The translations under genes were made by a program, and so were the position numbers. Positions 23,538 to 32,346 of a DNA stretch of 32,492 bases are shown here, piece after piece. Location: positions 1 to 32,492 of the forward strand of contig NZ_QJSH01000032.1 of NCBI RefSeq assembly GCF_003426025.1, in the 5' to 3' direction. The notes beneath the pieces are model-generated. The model had not been told where the DNA came from. It searched no databases and saw only the letters and a list, made by a program, of their open reading frames with translations. The stretch is from Paraliobacillus quinghaiensis. GTDB lineage: Bacteria > Bacillota > Bacilli > Bacillales > Amphibacillaceae. How positions within the stretch are numbered: position 1 is the first letter of the stretch; every line of letters starts with the position of its first letter.

Positions 23538-24640
23538 ATCGAATAGCTGGAATTATCAATTTAGATGAAGAACAGGACGTATTGGATGAGTTAACATATT
23601 TCCGGTGTGGGGCTGCTGTACCATTTGCAGGACGTTATCGTATGATTGATTTTACTATTTCTAATATGATTAATTCGCAAATTGATTCGATTGCTATATT
23701 TGTAAGAAGTAAATATCGCTCTTTAATGGATCATTTAGAACAGGGGAAAGCATGGGATTTGGATAGGCAGCAAGGTGGGTTGTTTATTTTACCGCCTGAT
23801 TGGAATGATCCAACTGATATTTCAAAAGGTGATTTGAAACATTTTCACAATAACATGGATTTTATTAACAGAGTCCAAGCGGATTATCTATTAATCTCAG
23901 GATCACAAAATATTTGCAATATTAATTTCCAAGATGTATTAAAAGAACACAAAGCGTCAAATGCGGATGTGACAGTTATTTATAAAAAAGTGGGCGAGCT
24001 TTATCCAGAGCACCGTTTTGCTCACAAACTCACAGTTGATGAACAAAATAGAGTAACAGATATTCATAACGCCCAACAGAATCAAAATGTCTATATGAAT
24101 ATGTTTCTAATCAAGAAAAGTTATTTGTATTCTTTGGTAGAAGAATGCATTGCACGTGGTAATTCAAATCTATTTTTAGATGCGATTAAAGCTAAATCAA
24201 AGGATATCCATATTCATGCTTATGAATATAAAGGTGTACATGCACTAATTAATTCAGTGGAAAGCTACTATCGTAATAGTGCGAAATTATTGAACGAAAC
24301 GGAACATGATGGCCTTTTTAAAGAGGAATCTCCTATTTTTACTAAAGTTAAAAATGAAACGCCTACTAAATATTTTCCTGGTTCTAATGTACAAAAAACA
24401 TTGGTGGCGAGTGGGTGTGTCATTGAAGGGGAAGTAGAAGATAGTATTCTATTTCGAGGGGTAAAGGTAGGCAAAGATGCAATAATTAAAAATTCTATTA
24501 TTATGCAAAAGTGTACTATTGAAAGTGGTGCTGTACTAGAAAATGTTATTTTAGATAAAGAATGTAAAATTTCTTTTGATCGGATGTTAATCGGTGCAAA
24601 GGAAAAGCCATTTGTTGTGGCAAAAAGAAAAAAGATATAG
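23534..24640 (+). CDS. glgD: Glucose-1-phosphate adenylyltransferase regulatory subunit
   Basis: A 368-residue GlgC paralogue that pairs with GlgC in Bacillaceae. The N-terminus keeps the fold ([24 protein letters not shown]) but the catalytic GGxGxRL loop is replaced by NLDEEQD, so it is presumed to be the non-catalytic, activating partner. The beta-helix end is retained ([24 protein letters not shown]). It overlaps glgC by four bases. A 146-bp gap before glgA contains a small AATATAG/CTATATT hairpin (about 24648-24671) but no evident terminator. Confidence 0.93.
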   Translation: MNRIAGIINLDEEQDVLDELTYFRCGAAVPFAGRYRMIDFTISNMINSQIDSIAIFVRSKYRSLMDHLEQGKAWDLDRQQGGLFILPPDWNDPTDISKGDLKHFHNNMDFINRVQADYLLISGSQNICNINFQDVLKEHKASNADVTVIYKKVGELYPEHRFAHKLTVDEQNRVTDIHNAQQNQNVYMNMFLIKKSYLYSLVEECIARGNSNLFLDAIKAKSKDIHIHAYEYKGVHALINSVESYYRNSAKLLNETEHDGLFKEESPIFTKVKNETPTKYFPGSNVQKTLVASGCVIEGEVEDSILFRGVKVGKDAIIKNSIIMQKCTIESGAVLENVILDKECKISFDRMLIGAKEKPFVVAKRKKI

Positions 24641-24786
24641 AGACGCAATATAGAAAGGAATGTCTATATTCGTTCACCTGATAGTCTTTTTTATACATTA
24701 TGAAAATAAAAAAACAAGTTTTCTTAATTAGTTTGAGAAGGTGTAAGTTAAGAAATATTTCTAAAAAACAAGAGGAGTGTGAATGT

Positions 24787-26259
24787 ATGAATATTTTGAT
24801 GATTGGCTCAGAATGCACCCCATTTATCAAAACGGGAGGATTGGCTGATGTGTTAGGGTCTCTTCCTCAAGCGTTAAAAGAGCAAGGTGCAGATGTGCGT
24901 GTTGTATTGCCAAAATATATGGAAATGAATCAAGAATGGAAAGAACAATTAAATCTTCTTAGCACGTTAACTGTAAATCTAGGCTGGCGCAGCCAATATG
25001 CTGGTATTGAATATTTGGAGTATAATGGCATAACTTATTATTTTGTTGACAATGAATATTATTTCAAACGTTCAAATCTTTATGGTTTTGAAGATGAAGC
25101 AGAAAGGTTTGTCTTTTTCAATCGTGCTGTAATTGAGATGATACGAGAATTGGACTGGATTCCTGATGTTATGCACTGTCATGATTGGCATGCAGGTTTA
25201 ATTCCAGTTTTACTTCGCAACCAATATCAAGAAGATCATTTATTACAAGGTGTGAAAACAGTATTTACTATTCATAATGTTAAATATCAAGGAATCTTCC
25301 CTCAATCTGTATTACATGACTTAATGGATCTTGATGAGAGACTAATGACAGATGATGGATTAGAGTTTTTCGGGGGCATTAATCTCATGAAGGGTGCACT
25401 GAATTTCGCGGATTATATTACAACGGTTAGTCAAACGTATGCTCATGAGATTCAAACACCTTATTACGGAGAAAACTTAGATGGAGTGCTGCGGAAAAGA
25501 TCTGAGCAATTAACCGGTATTGTAAATGGGATTGATGATAGGGAATTTAATCCAATGACAGATGAGGCGCTTAGTTTTCCGTATCGTAGCTCACAAGTTA
25601 AGAAAAATCAAAATAAAATGTGGCTTCAGGAACAACTAGGACTGCCTGTTAGAAAAGACGTTCCAATGATTGGGATTGTATCTCGACTTGTGGAACAAAA
25701 AGGGTTCGATCTAATAGGAAGAGTTATCGATGAGCTCTTGTACCATGACGATATTCAAATTGTGTTGCTTGGAACAGGGGAGTACCAATACGAGCAAATG
25801 CTAGGGTGGTGCCAAGATAGACATCCGGAAAAAATGTCTACTAATATTACATTTCAAGAACCCTTAGCTCGTCAAATTTACGCAGCGAGTGATATGTTTT
25901 TGATGCCTTCACGCTTTGAGCCGTGTGGCATAGGACAATTGCTTGCATTACGATATCTATCTGCGCCAATTGTTCGTGAAACAGGAGGGTTAGTGGATAC
26001 AGTTACTTCATTTAACGAAGTAACGGAAGAGGGTAATGGATTTGGATTTGCAAGTTATAATGCCCATGACATGCTTTTTACAGTTCGACGTGCGATTGAA
26101 ATGTATCATGATAAAACGAAGTGGCAAAAGCTTATGAAGAATATAATGAAAAGTCAAATCTCATGGAAATACTCTGCAAATCAATATATGGATTTATATC
26201 AGTCAATTCAAGAAACATCAGAGGAAGACGTCCAACACAGTCAACTGACATCTGTATAG
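24787..26259 (+). CDS. glgA: Glycogen synthase (ADP-glucose-using)
   Basis: Extends the alpha-1,4-glucan chain from ADP-glucose. The 490-residue GT5 protein starts MNILMIGSECTPFIKTGGLADVLG with the KTGGL (15-19) ADP-glucose loop, includes CHDWHAGLIP and VFTIHNVKYQG, and ends with the GT-B acceptor/donor site SRFEPCGIGQL holding the conserved Glu. ATG 24787 is preferred: AGAGGAGTG lies ahead of it and GlgA proteins start at this point. A longer in-frame frame from 24700 would add a basic tail with no ribosome binding site. This is the last gene; no glgP follows, unlike B. subtilis glgBCDAP. Terminator at 26341-26382. Confidence 0.94.
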   Translation: MNILMIGSECTPFIKTGGLADVLGSLPQALKEQGADVRVVLPKYMEMNQEWKEQLNLLSTLTVNLGWRSQYAGIEYLEYNGITYYFVDNEYYFKRSNLYGFEDEAERFVFFNRAVIEMIRELDWIPDVMHCHDWHAGLIPVLLRNQYQEDHLLQGVKTVFTIHNVKYQGIFPQSVLHDLMDLDERLMTDDGLEFFGGINLMKGALNFADYITTVSQTYAHEIQTPYYGENLDGVLRKRSEQLTGIVNGIDDREFNPMTDEALSFPYRSSQVKKNQNKMWLQEQLGLPVRKDVPMIGIVSRLVEQKGFDLIGRVIDELLYHDDIQIVLLGTGEYQYEQMLGWCQDRHPEKMSTNITFQEPLARQIYAASDMFLMPSRFEPCGIGQLLALRYLSAPIVRETGGLVDTVTSFNEVTEEGNGFGFASYNAHDMLFTVRRAIEMYHDKTKWQKLMKNIMKSQISWKYSANQYMDLYQSIQETSEEDVQHSQLTSV

Positions 26260-26340
26260 AACTAGGAATTATTAAAAGATTATACCATCAGTAAAATCTA
26301 TTCCAGTTGAGTTGGAATGGATTAAATTGAAGAATTAGAC

Positions 26341-26382
26341 AAAACAACTCATTCTCAATCTTTTTGAGGTGAGTTGTTTTTT
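26341..26382 (+). terminator. Terminator of the glg operon
   Basis: AAAACAACTCA (26341-26351) pairs with TGAGTTGTTTT (26370-26380); an inner CTCAA/TTGAG stem lies between them, and the 3' arm runs into TTTTTT. It lies 80 bp after glgA. Confidence 0.85.
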
Positions 26383-26516
26383 CGCATTAAATTAAGGGGG
26401 TTTTTCCACCAAACAGTACACATGTAATACAAGCTTCCATTCCCATTTCAACAAATTTGTGCTCTAATAGTAATAACGAAACCTATCAGATTCATAAGTG
26501 AAATGAGGACTTAATT

Positions 26517-27395
26517 TTGAAAAAGTTTAAGAAGTTTTACTTGGAAATAACGAGTGTTTGTAATCTTGCTTGCAGCTTTTGTCCGCCAACAATCAGAGAG
26601 CGACAGTTCGTTTCAGTCGATGATTTTTCGAAGCGATTAGACCAGATCAAACCCCACACAGACTATATTAATTTACATGTTAAAGGAGAGCCACTTCTCC
26701 ATCCTAAGATTGATCAACTGTTAGATATCAGTTATGAAAAGGGCTTTAAAGTGAATATCACAACAAATGGAACGTTAATTAATAAAAGAAAAGATCAATT
26801 ACTACATAAACCTGCGTTAAGGCAAATGAATTTTTCTATGCACAGTTTTGACGGACAGGAATTTTCAATTGATAAGGAAGAGTATGTGGGCAGTGTCCTT
26901 TCTTTCATAAAAGAGGCAACAAGTGAATCGAATATGATCGCATCTTTAAGGTTCTGGAACCTCTCTCAAGACAATACTACGAATCTGGAAAAACAACGGA
27001 ACCGTGAAATACTTGAAATAATTGAATCAGAATTTAACTTGCCATACAAAATTGAGGAGAAGATTACACCAGGAAGCGGGATAAAAATTGCAGAACGAAT
27101 TTACATTAATCAAGACTACGAGTTCAAGTGGCCTGCTTTAGAAGAAGAAGAGGATGATGGTAGAGGGTTCTGCTATGGTCTCAGAAACCAAGCTGGAATT
27201 CTATCAAATGGTACGGTTATCCCTTGTTGTTTGGATGGGGAAGGTGTAATAGATCTTGGTAATATCAATGATGCTTCTTTTTCGGAGATTATTGCAGACG
27301 AGCGCGCAACTAAACTAGTAGATGGCTTCTCACAAAGAATAGCTGTAGAGGAACTGTGTAGAAAATGTGGTTATCGTAAAAGATTTGGGAAATAG
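26517..27395 (+). CDS. Radical SAM/SPASM protein, orphan
   Basis: A 292-residue radical SAM enzyme. The iron-sulfur motif is C15-N-L-A-C19-S-F-C22, inside EITSVCNLACSFCPP; LHVKGEPLLHP and NITTNGTLI are the usual SAM-binding strands. The C-terminus is a SPASM-type region: a CX12GX4C segment (FC...GTVIPCC) and a final CRKC, five cysteines in all, so an incomplete SPASM able to hold one extra cluster at most. Such enzymes often modify peptides or other large substrates, but no precursor-peptide gene is seen in the 250 bp on either side. The start is TTG 26517, after ATGAGGA. It is monocistronic with its own terminator. The substrate is unknown. Confidence 0.85.
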   Translation: MKKFKKFYLEITSVCNLACSFCPPTIRERQFVSVDDFSKRLDQIKPHTDYINLHVKGEPLLHPKIDQLLDISYEKGFKVNITTNGTLINKRKDQLLHKPALRQMNFSMHSFDGQEFSIDKEEYVGSVLSFIKEATSESNMIASLRFWNLSQDNTTNLEKQRNREILEIIESEFNLPYKIEEKITPGSGIKIAERIYINQDYEFKWPALEEEEDDGRGFCYGLRNQAGILSNGTVIPCCLDGEGVIDLGNINDASFSEIIADERATKLVDGFSQRIAVEELCRKCGYRKRFGK

Positions 27396-27412
27396 GATAG
27401 ACTTGAAAAGGT

Positions 27413-27454
27413 AAGATACCTCAATCAGACTAATGTCATTTGAGGTATCTTTTT
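27413..27454 (+). terminator. Terminator of the radical SAM gene
   Basis: AAGATACCTCAA (27413-27424) pairs perfectly with TTGAGGTATCTT (27440-27451), followed by TTT. Confidence 0.87.
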
Positions 27455-27531
27455 ATAGAAACTATAAGCTTGCCTATTGAAGTGAGTTTCATAAAACTCT
27501 CAACAGTATCAGCGCAGAGATAGAGAAAAGT

Positions 27532-29442
27532 CTACATCACTTGTTTGATTTTGGAAATATATAATCCTCTAATAAAGAAGAAATAGATTATATATACCAA
27601 GAGATAGCAACTGATTAACAGTACGCTTGGTAAGATAATAGAAGACTCTAACATATTTTGTAATGCCTTAAATGCAAAACTCGTATGAACGACGGCGACA
27701 CTGAATGGTATGAAGAATAGATAGGCTACCTGTTTGGTCGCTACATTCTTCATTTCCTTTACTGTTAAACCGATCCGATATAATGCTTTGTATTGCGCTG
27801 TATCATTATCAAGATCTTGATACAATTTAAAATAAAGAATTGATCCAGCGGCTAAGAAAAATAAAACACTAATAAATAAACCAAAAAATAACGCATGGGA
27901 TAAAGAATTTTTCATCGTTAAATAAAAGTCGGCACTAGCATCTCGTCCTGAAATGATTTTACGGTCTAATCTTGTCATGCTATCAACAATTATTTCTGCA
28001 TCATTTGTCCAATTATCGATTGAAAATACAACTGTTCGATAACGCTCATTTGGTTGAGAATTAGATGCAAACGACTCATATAATTGATCGGATACAACTC
28101 CAGAAAAACTCGTGTGCTTATTGTTTACGACAACACTTTCCGCTTTTTGAACACGTACTTGTTGTTGGGAATTTTCAGAACGAATTTCAATTGACTCTGG
28201 GAAATTCATTTCCTGAGGCATTACTATATTTGGTAGCATAACAAAAATTTCGTTGTTACCTGGTTCTTCGATAGCTTCTGTTCCATTTAAGTCTGCTAAT
28301 TTTTTATAGTCAGAATAAGAAATCATATCAAGCCATCTTTCACTTCCATCCTCGGTGAACATTGCTTGGGTACGATCAACAGTTATTGATTTATAGTCAA
28401 TATTCTCCTCCTCTAAGCGGTCGGTCACTTTTTGTACTTCTGTATCCATTTGAAGGATGTTTTCTTCACCTTTACTTAATAAGCTCATATCTTGAGGAAC
28501 AAAAGCAGAAGCCTCTGTCTCCGCACTTTTAAGAGCACCATATAAAACACCAGATGCTGTGAATGCAACAGCACTTAAAATCGTAACAAAAAACAATAAC
28601 CTCGCATGGTCTTTTAATTTATAGCTAAGTTCAGAAATCGTTAATAAGTTTGTTTGTTTAAAGTAGAACGACTTGCGTTTTTTCATTAAATCGATAAATG
28701 CTACTGAGAATTGTGTGTATAACAAATAGGTGCCAGGCACGATTAAACCAAGAATTGGTAGCATTCGATAGAAGATATTATATAATTCAGCTGTCCATGC
28801 AATATAGTAGGCTGCTACTACTAAACCAATTCCAATAATGCTTAAAATCCATGAAAATTTTGGGACACGTTTTGGTGCTCTAGTTCCACGGAATAAATCA
28901 ATAACAGCGTTAGTACGTAAAGTCCAAACGACAAATAGTGTATTAATTTCAAACATAGCAAAGTAACTGATTACTGTTATGAGAACAGCTTTTGGTGCAA
29001 TGTAAAAGTCTAATGAACCATCTAAACCTAATATTTGCGAAAAACTCATCAGAAATAAATTGGCGAACAGGATACCAACAAGTACTCCTGCTACGATGGA
29101 CACAACCGCAATGATGGTATTTTCGGTAATTAATAAGCGATTTAGTTTCCCTTTACTAATGCCTAACGTCATCAATAAGCCGTATTCTTTTTTTCGAGAT
29201 TTAACAAAAGCACCAGTCGAGTACATGACAAACAAAAAGGAGAAAACAAATATTACAATTTCAGCTGATAAAATCCCTCGTTGCACCGATTGACGAAATT
29301 CATGGCCATCGATTTCAGGGTGAAACATAATGACAGCGTATATAAAAAATACGGCTACTGAAAACATACAACTAAAAAAGTAACTCATATACTGCCTGGA
29401 ATTTCGTTTTACATTATTAAACGCGAACTGTCTGAAGGTCAT
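27532..29442 (-). CDS. BceB-type ABC transporter permease (antimicrobial peptide resistance)
   Basis: A 636-residue FtsX-family permease: a first membrane pair, a conserved KSRKKEYGLLMTLGISKGKL cytosolic motif, then further helices. A large extracellular domain of about 200 residues (roughly 300-510, after a helix near 290) precedes the C-terminal FtsX unit with QYKALYRIGLTVKEM. This is the Bce/Psd/Yxd/Vra pattern, in which the extracellular domain binds bacitracin or cell-wall-active peptides. It starts inside the ATPase gene (26-bp overlap) behind AGGAGG. The partner kinase has no sensor domain and is expected to read the state of this permease. The inducing peptide cannot be told from sequence. 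Confidence 0.9.
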   Translation of the reverse strand: MTFRQFAFNNVKRNSRQYMSYFFSCMFSVAVFFIYAVIMFHPEIDGHEFRQSVQRGILSAEIVIFVFSFLFVMYSTGAFVKSRKKEYGLLMTLGISKGKLNRLLITENTIIAVVSIVAGVLVGILFANLFLMSFSQILGLDGSLDFYIAPKAVLITVISYFAMFEINTLFVVWTLRTNAVIDLFRGTRAPKRVPKFSWILSIIGIGLVVAAYYIAWTAELYNIFYRMLPILGLIVPGTYLLYTQFSVAFIDLMKKRKSFYFKQTNLLTISELSYKLKDHARLLFFVTILSAVAFTASGVLYGALKSAETEASAFVPQDMSLLSKGEENILQMDTEVQKVTDRLEEENIDYKSITVDRTQAMFTEDGSERWLDMISYSDYKKLADLNGTEAIEEPGNNEIFVMLPNIVMPQEMNFPESIEIRSENSQQQVRVQKAESVVVNNKHTSFSGVVSDQLYESFASNSQPNERYRTVVFSIDNWTNDAEIIVDSMTRLDRKIISGRDASADFYLTMKNSLSHALFFGLFISVLFFLAAGSILYFKLYQDLDNDTAQYKALYRIGLTVKEMKNVATKQVAYLFFIPFSVAVVHTSFAFKALQNMLESSIILPSVLLISCYLLVYIIYFFFIRGLYISKIKQVM

Positions 29443-30193
29443 CTGTATCTCCTCCTAGCATGGACTGGACGTTTAAAATCTCTTGGAAAAACGTTTGACG
29501 GTTATCCCCTTTATATATCTGGTTAAAGATTTTTCCATCTTTAATAAAAAGAATTCGCTCACAGAAGCTCGCAGCAAACGGATCATGTGATACCATTAGT
29601 GTTGTTGCTTTCTTTTTCTTATTTAAATGAGCAAGTGCTTCCATGACTTGTTTCGAAGACTTTGAATCAAGGTTTCCTGTTGGCTCATCCGCAAAAATAA
29701 TAGCTGGTTCGTGAATTATTGCCCGGGCAATCGCGGCGCGTTGCATTTGTCCCCCAGAGACCTCAAAGCTTCTATTCCGTAAGATTGTTGCAATCCCCAG
29801 TTGATTTGCCACATTCGCTAATTTATTTTCCATTTCTTTTACTTTCCATCCATCTAGCGTGAGTGGAAGCATAATGTTTTCAGCAATTGTCAATGTATCT
29901 AATAAGTTAAAGTCTTGAAAGATAAATCCCATTTCCTGCCGTCTGAATTTAGCAAGTTTCCCTTTAGAAAGGCGAGTGATTTCTTGATCATTTATGGTTA
30001 ATGTACCTGCAGATAAGTGGTCAATTGTTGATAGTATGTTGAGCAAAGTTGTCTTCCCGCTACCAGAAGCACCCATGACGCCGACAAATTCACCTTTTTC
30101 TATCGAAAGCGAGATATTATCAATCGCTTTATGTTCGATTCCTCGTTTGCTCCCATATACTTTTGATATGTTCGTTGCCTGTAAGACACTCAT
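29417..30193 (-). CDS. BceA-type ABC transporter ATP-binding protein
   Basis: A 258-residue ABC ATPase of the MacB/LolD/Bce class. Walker A is GASGSGKTT (41-49), then FIFQDFNLLDTLTIAEN around the Q-loop (Gln93), signature VSGGQMQR (145-152), Walker B IIFADE (165-170) and an SHD switch motif. It pairs with the following permease to remove antimicrobial peptides from their lipid target. The gene is preceded by a TTACGAAAATGTAA operator-like site and a TATAAT box, so the transporter genes probably have their own regulated promoter separate from the two-component genes upstream. Confidence 0.91.
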   Translation of the reverse strand: MSVLQATNISKVYGSKRGIEHKAIDNISLSIEKGEFVGVMGASGSGKTTLLNILSTIDHLSAGTLTINDQEITRLSKGKLAKFRRQEMGFIFQDFNLLDTLTIAENIMLPLTLDGWKVKEMENKLANVANQLGIATILRNRSFEVSGGQMQRAAIARAIIHEPAIIFADEPTGNLDSKSSKQVMEALAHLNKKKKATTLMVSHDPFAASFCERILFIKDGKIFNQIYKGDNRQTFFQEILNVQSMLGGDTDDLQTVRV

Positions 30194-30230
30194 ATTCCAT
30201 TCTTCCTTTCTGTTTTAATACTGTATGTTC

Positions 30231-30304
30231 ATTATAAAACGGGTGGAGCTTGCGACATATTGAATATTCTTTCAAACTAAAAAAGAAACCTTACATTTTC
30301 GTAA
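30231..30304 (-). promoter_or_regulatory. BceR-type operator and promoter of the transporter genes
   Basis: On the minus strand TTACGAAAATGTAA (30304-30291) fits the inverted repeat TNACA-N4-TGTAA described upstream of Bce-type transporter operons in B. subtilis, with one mismatch (G for A). A perfect -10 box TATAAT (30236-30231) lies about 55 bp downstream with no good -35, as expected of an activated promoter. The ATPase start is at 30193. Confidence 0.7.
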
Positions 30305-30312
30305 GACTTCTA

Positions 30313-31314
30313 TTAGAAAGGTTCAAATTCAATCTTTATTGTTGTCCCCTGATTCACTTCTGATCTCACTTCGATTGAATGATGTAATGTATCACAGATC
30401 TGTTTTGCTAAGAATAGTCCCATTCCAGTGGATTCTCTATAGTGCCTGCCATTTTCACCGGTGAAAAAAGGATCGAATATGCGCTTTAGATCCTGTTTTG
30501 GAATACCAATCCCTTGATCACTAATATCTAATTGGATCTTACTTTCCTGGATATGAGTGGAGAAGTGGATCTGACTGTTTGCTTTACTAGCATATTTAAT
30601 TGCATTACTCGTGATTTGTTCTAAGACAAAATAAAGCCATTTTTGATCGGAATAAATATGTAACATCTCATTGATTTCTACTTTCGGGTAGACGCTATGA
30701 CGAATAAAGTTTAATTTATTTTCTTGTATTAAGGAATGGACAAGCTCCTTTAAGTTAATTTTCTCTACATGAAAATCTCTTTCAAATTGTTGCAGTCTTG
30801 ATTGATATAAAGCAAGCTGTAGTCCATGTTTGATTCGATCTAATTCCTCCTCCATATCTTGTTTAAAATAGGGAGGAAGGTTTTGTTCCTCTTTTTCTAA
30901 AGTTAAGCGCATTACAGATAATGGTGTTTTCATTTGATGAATCCATTGCTGCATAAAGAGTGTTTCTTGTCTTTTCTCAACGTGAAGTTTTTCTACTTGT
31001 TGTTTATAGTCTCTGTATTGGTTTTCGTAATGTTCTTTCAATTGGTTAGTTAACTGATCAGGTGGGTCTGGTAACCAAGCTAATTCACTCTCTGCATGCA
31101 CAGTATAGCGATACATATCGCGATACTTGTTATAACGTAAAACGTGGTAAATGATTAAGAAAAACGTTGTAATGATCAGCATGTATAATAAATTTTGTTT
31201 GCTTATCGGATCACCACTGATACCACTAGCTAATCTAGCAACAATAATCACTAATACTATTTGAGAATAAAAGAAAAGAATATTGCCTATATGATCTTTA
31301 AGATAAGCTTTCAT
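30313..31314 (-). CDS. BceS-type intramembrane-sensing histidine kinase
   Basis: A 333-residue kinase with two N-terminal membrane helices (about 10-32 and 42-60) joined by a loop of roughly ten residues, so there is no extracellular sensor domain. The DHp segment has the Bce-type box QWIHQMKTPLSVMRL with His126 as phosphoacceptor. The ATPase domain shows the N-box SNAIKYA, the G1 box DQGIGIPKQDL and the G2 box TGMGLFLAK. This layout means that it senses through its partner transporter, encoded next to it. It overlaps the regulator gene by four bases (ATGA), and its stop lies 119 bp before the transporter genes. Confidence 0.92.
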   Translation of the reverse strand: MKAYLKDHIGNILFFYSQIVLVIIVARLASGISGDPISKQNLLYMLIITTFFLIIYHVLRYNKYRDMYRYTVHAESELAWLPDPPDQLTNQLKEHYENQYRDYKQQVEKLHVEKRQETLFMQQWIHQMKTPLSVMRLTLEKEEQNLPPYFKQDMEEELDRIKHGLQLALYQSRLQQFERDFHVEKINLKELVHSLIQENKLNFIRHSVYPKVEINEMLHIYSDQKWLYFVLEQITSNAIKYASKANSQIHFSTHIQESKIQLDISDQGIGIPKQDLKRIFDPFFTGENGRHYRESTGMGLFLAKQICDTLHHSIEVRSEVNQGTTIKIEFEPF

Positions 31315-32009
31315 TGGTTAGGCCCCCATGTCTTTTCTAATTTATATCCGGCTCCACGAATTGTTTTAATTGCCTGATCGATACCAAGATCTGCAAGTTT
31401 TTTTCGTAAACGGGTAATGTTGACGCTTAATGTATTATCATCGACAAAATCTTGATCGTCCCATAACCGCTCTAATAAAAATTCTCTTGATAAAATTTTT
31501 TCTGTTTGTGTCAAAAAAGTCTGTGCTAATAAAAACTCTTTTTTTGTTAACAAGCATTCTTTTGTTTGAAAAGATAAGATGAATGAAGAGGTATCTAAGC
31601 TTAATCCATCAACATCAATCAACGTGGAAGATTTATCGGTACTATATTCGCCATACACTCTGCGCATTAAACTTTTTATTTTTGCAACAACAACCTCTAA
31701 TTGAAAAGGCTTTGTAATGTAATCATCCGCACCATTTTCAATTGCCATTACCTGATCCATCCCACCGTCTCTTGCCGAAATAAAAATAATTGGACAATTG
31801 CTGATAGCGCGAATTTTTCGGCACCAGTAAAAGCCATCAAATCGTGGAAGATTGATATCTAATAAGACAAGATTTGGATTAAACACAGAGAACTCTTGTG
31901 TAATTTGATCAAAATCTTTGACTGTTTCTATTTGGTAATCATATTTTGACAAAAAATCTTTTAATATATCTCTTATTTTTGGATCGTCCTCGACAATATA
32001 GATTCGCAT
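31311..32009 (-). CDS. BceR-type response regulator (OmpR family)
   Basis: A 232-residue regulator: receiver domain with the acidic pair Asp8/Asp9, phosphoacceptor Asp51 (VLLDINLPRFDG) and Lys in YITKPFQ, then an OmpR/PhoB winged helix (NTLSVNITRLRKKL...IRGAGYKL). Start ATG 32009 follows TAGGAGTGATG. Closest in layout to BceR/YxdJ/PsdR. It likely activates the transporter promoter at 30231-30304. The order RR-HK-ATPase-permease is that of bceRSAB. Confidence 0.92.
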   Translation of the reverse strand: MRIYIVEDDPKIRDILKDFLSKYDYQIETVKDFDQITQEFSVFNPNLVLLDINLPRFDGFYWCRKIRAISNCPIIFISARDGGMDQVMAIENGADDYITKPFQLEVVVAKIKSLMRRVYGEYSTDKSSTLIDVDGLSLDTSSFILSFQTKECLLTKKEFLLAQTFLTQTEKILSREFLLERLWDDQDFVDDNTLSVNITRLRKKLADLGIDQAIKTIRGAGYKLEKTWGPNQ

Positions 32010-32149
32010 TATTAATCATCACTCCTACTTTTCCATCGTATACTAAATTAAGGAAAAAATAAATAAGAATGTACATGTAGTTAGGAACAGAAGCGTTTTC
32101 TGGAATTGATTAGATGCTGCCCTTTTAAGAATTAAATCTATCTAACTGA

Positions 32150-32190
32150 TTTATCGGCGCATCCAGGGCGTTTATCAGCACTTCATCAAG
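32150..32190 (+). repeat. Second 21-bp-period repeat (TTTATCRGCRC core, two units)
   Basis: TTTATCGGCGC starts at 32150 and TTTATCAGCAC at 32171, exactly 21 bp apart: the same period as the TTCGATCAAA clusters, with a different core. Only two units are present. Confidence 0.55.
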
Positions 32191-32245
32191 GTACCTGGTA
32201 CATCAAATGGACAATTGTCTGTTTAATGTACCAGGTACTTTTTAT
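32191..32245 (+). terminator. Long hairpin with T run, terminator-like repeat
   Basis: GTACCTGGTACAT (32191-32203) pairs perfectly with ATGTACCAGGTAC (32226-32238), followed by TTTTTATT. The 22-base loop holds a further palindrome, GACAATTGTC (32210-32219), so the whole can form one long arm. No plus-strand gene ends here, so it is either a stand-alone intergenic hairpin of the GGTACC type often seen in Bacillaceae or the end of an unseen transcript. Confidence 0.6.
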
Positions 32246-32346
32246 TATAAAAAAATTCCTTGCTATTGCGTGTAATTTATGTAAATATATATGACAAGAC
32301 ACATGTATATACTTAGTTGTAATTTTCATTAAAACATGCACTTTAT

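Noticed and set aside
24700-24786. N-terminal extension of glycogen synthase
   Set aside because: GlgA proteins begin at MNILMIGSE; the AGAGGAGTG site is placed for ATG 24787 and the extra codons look like untranslated leader.
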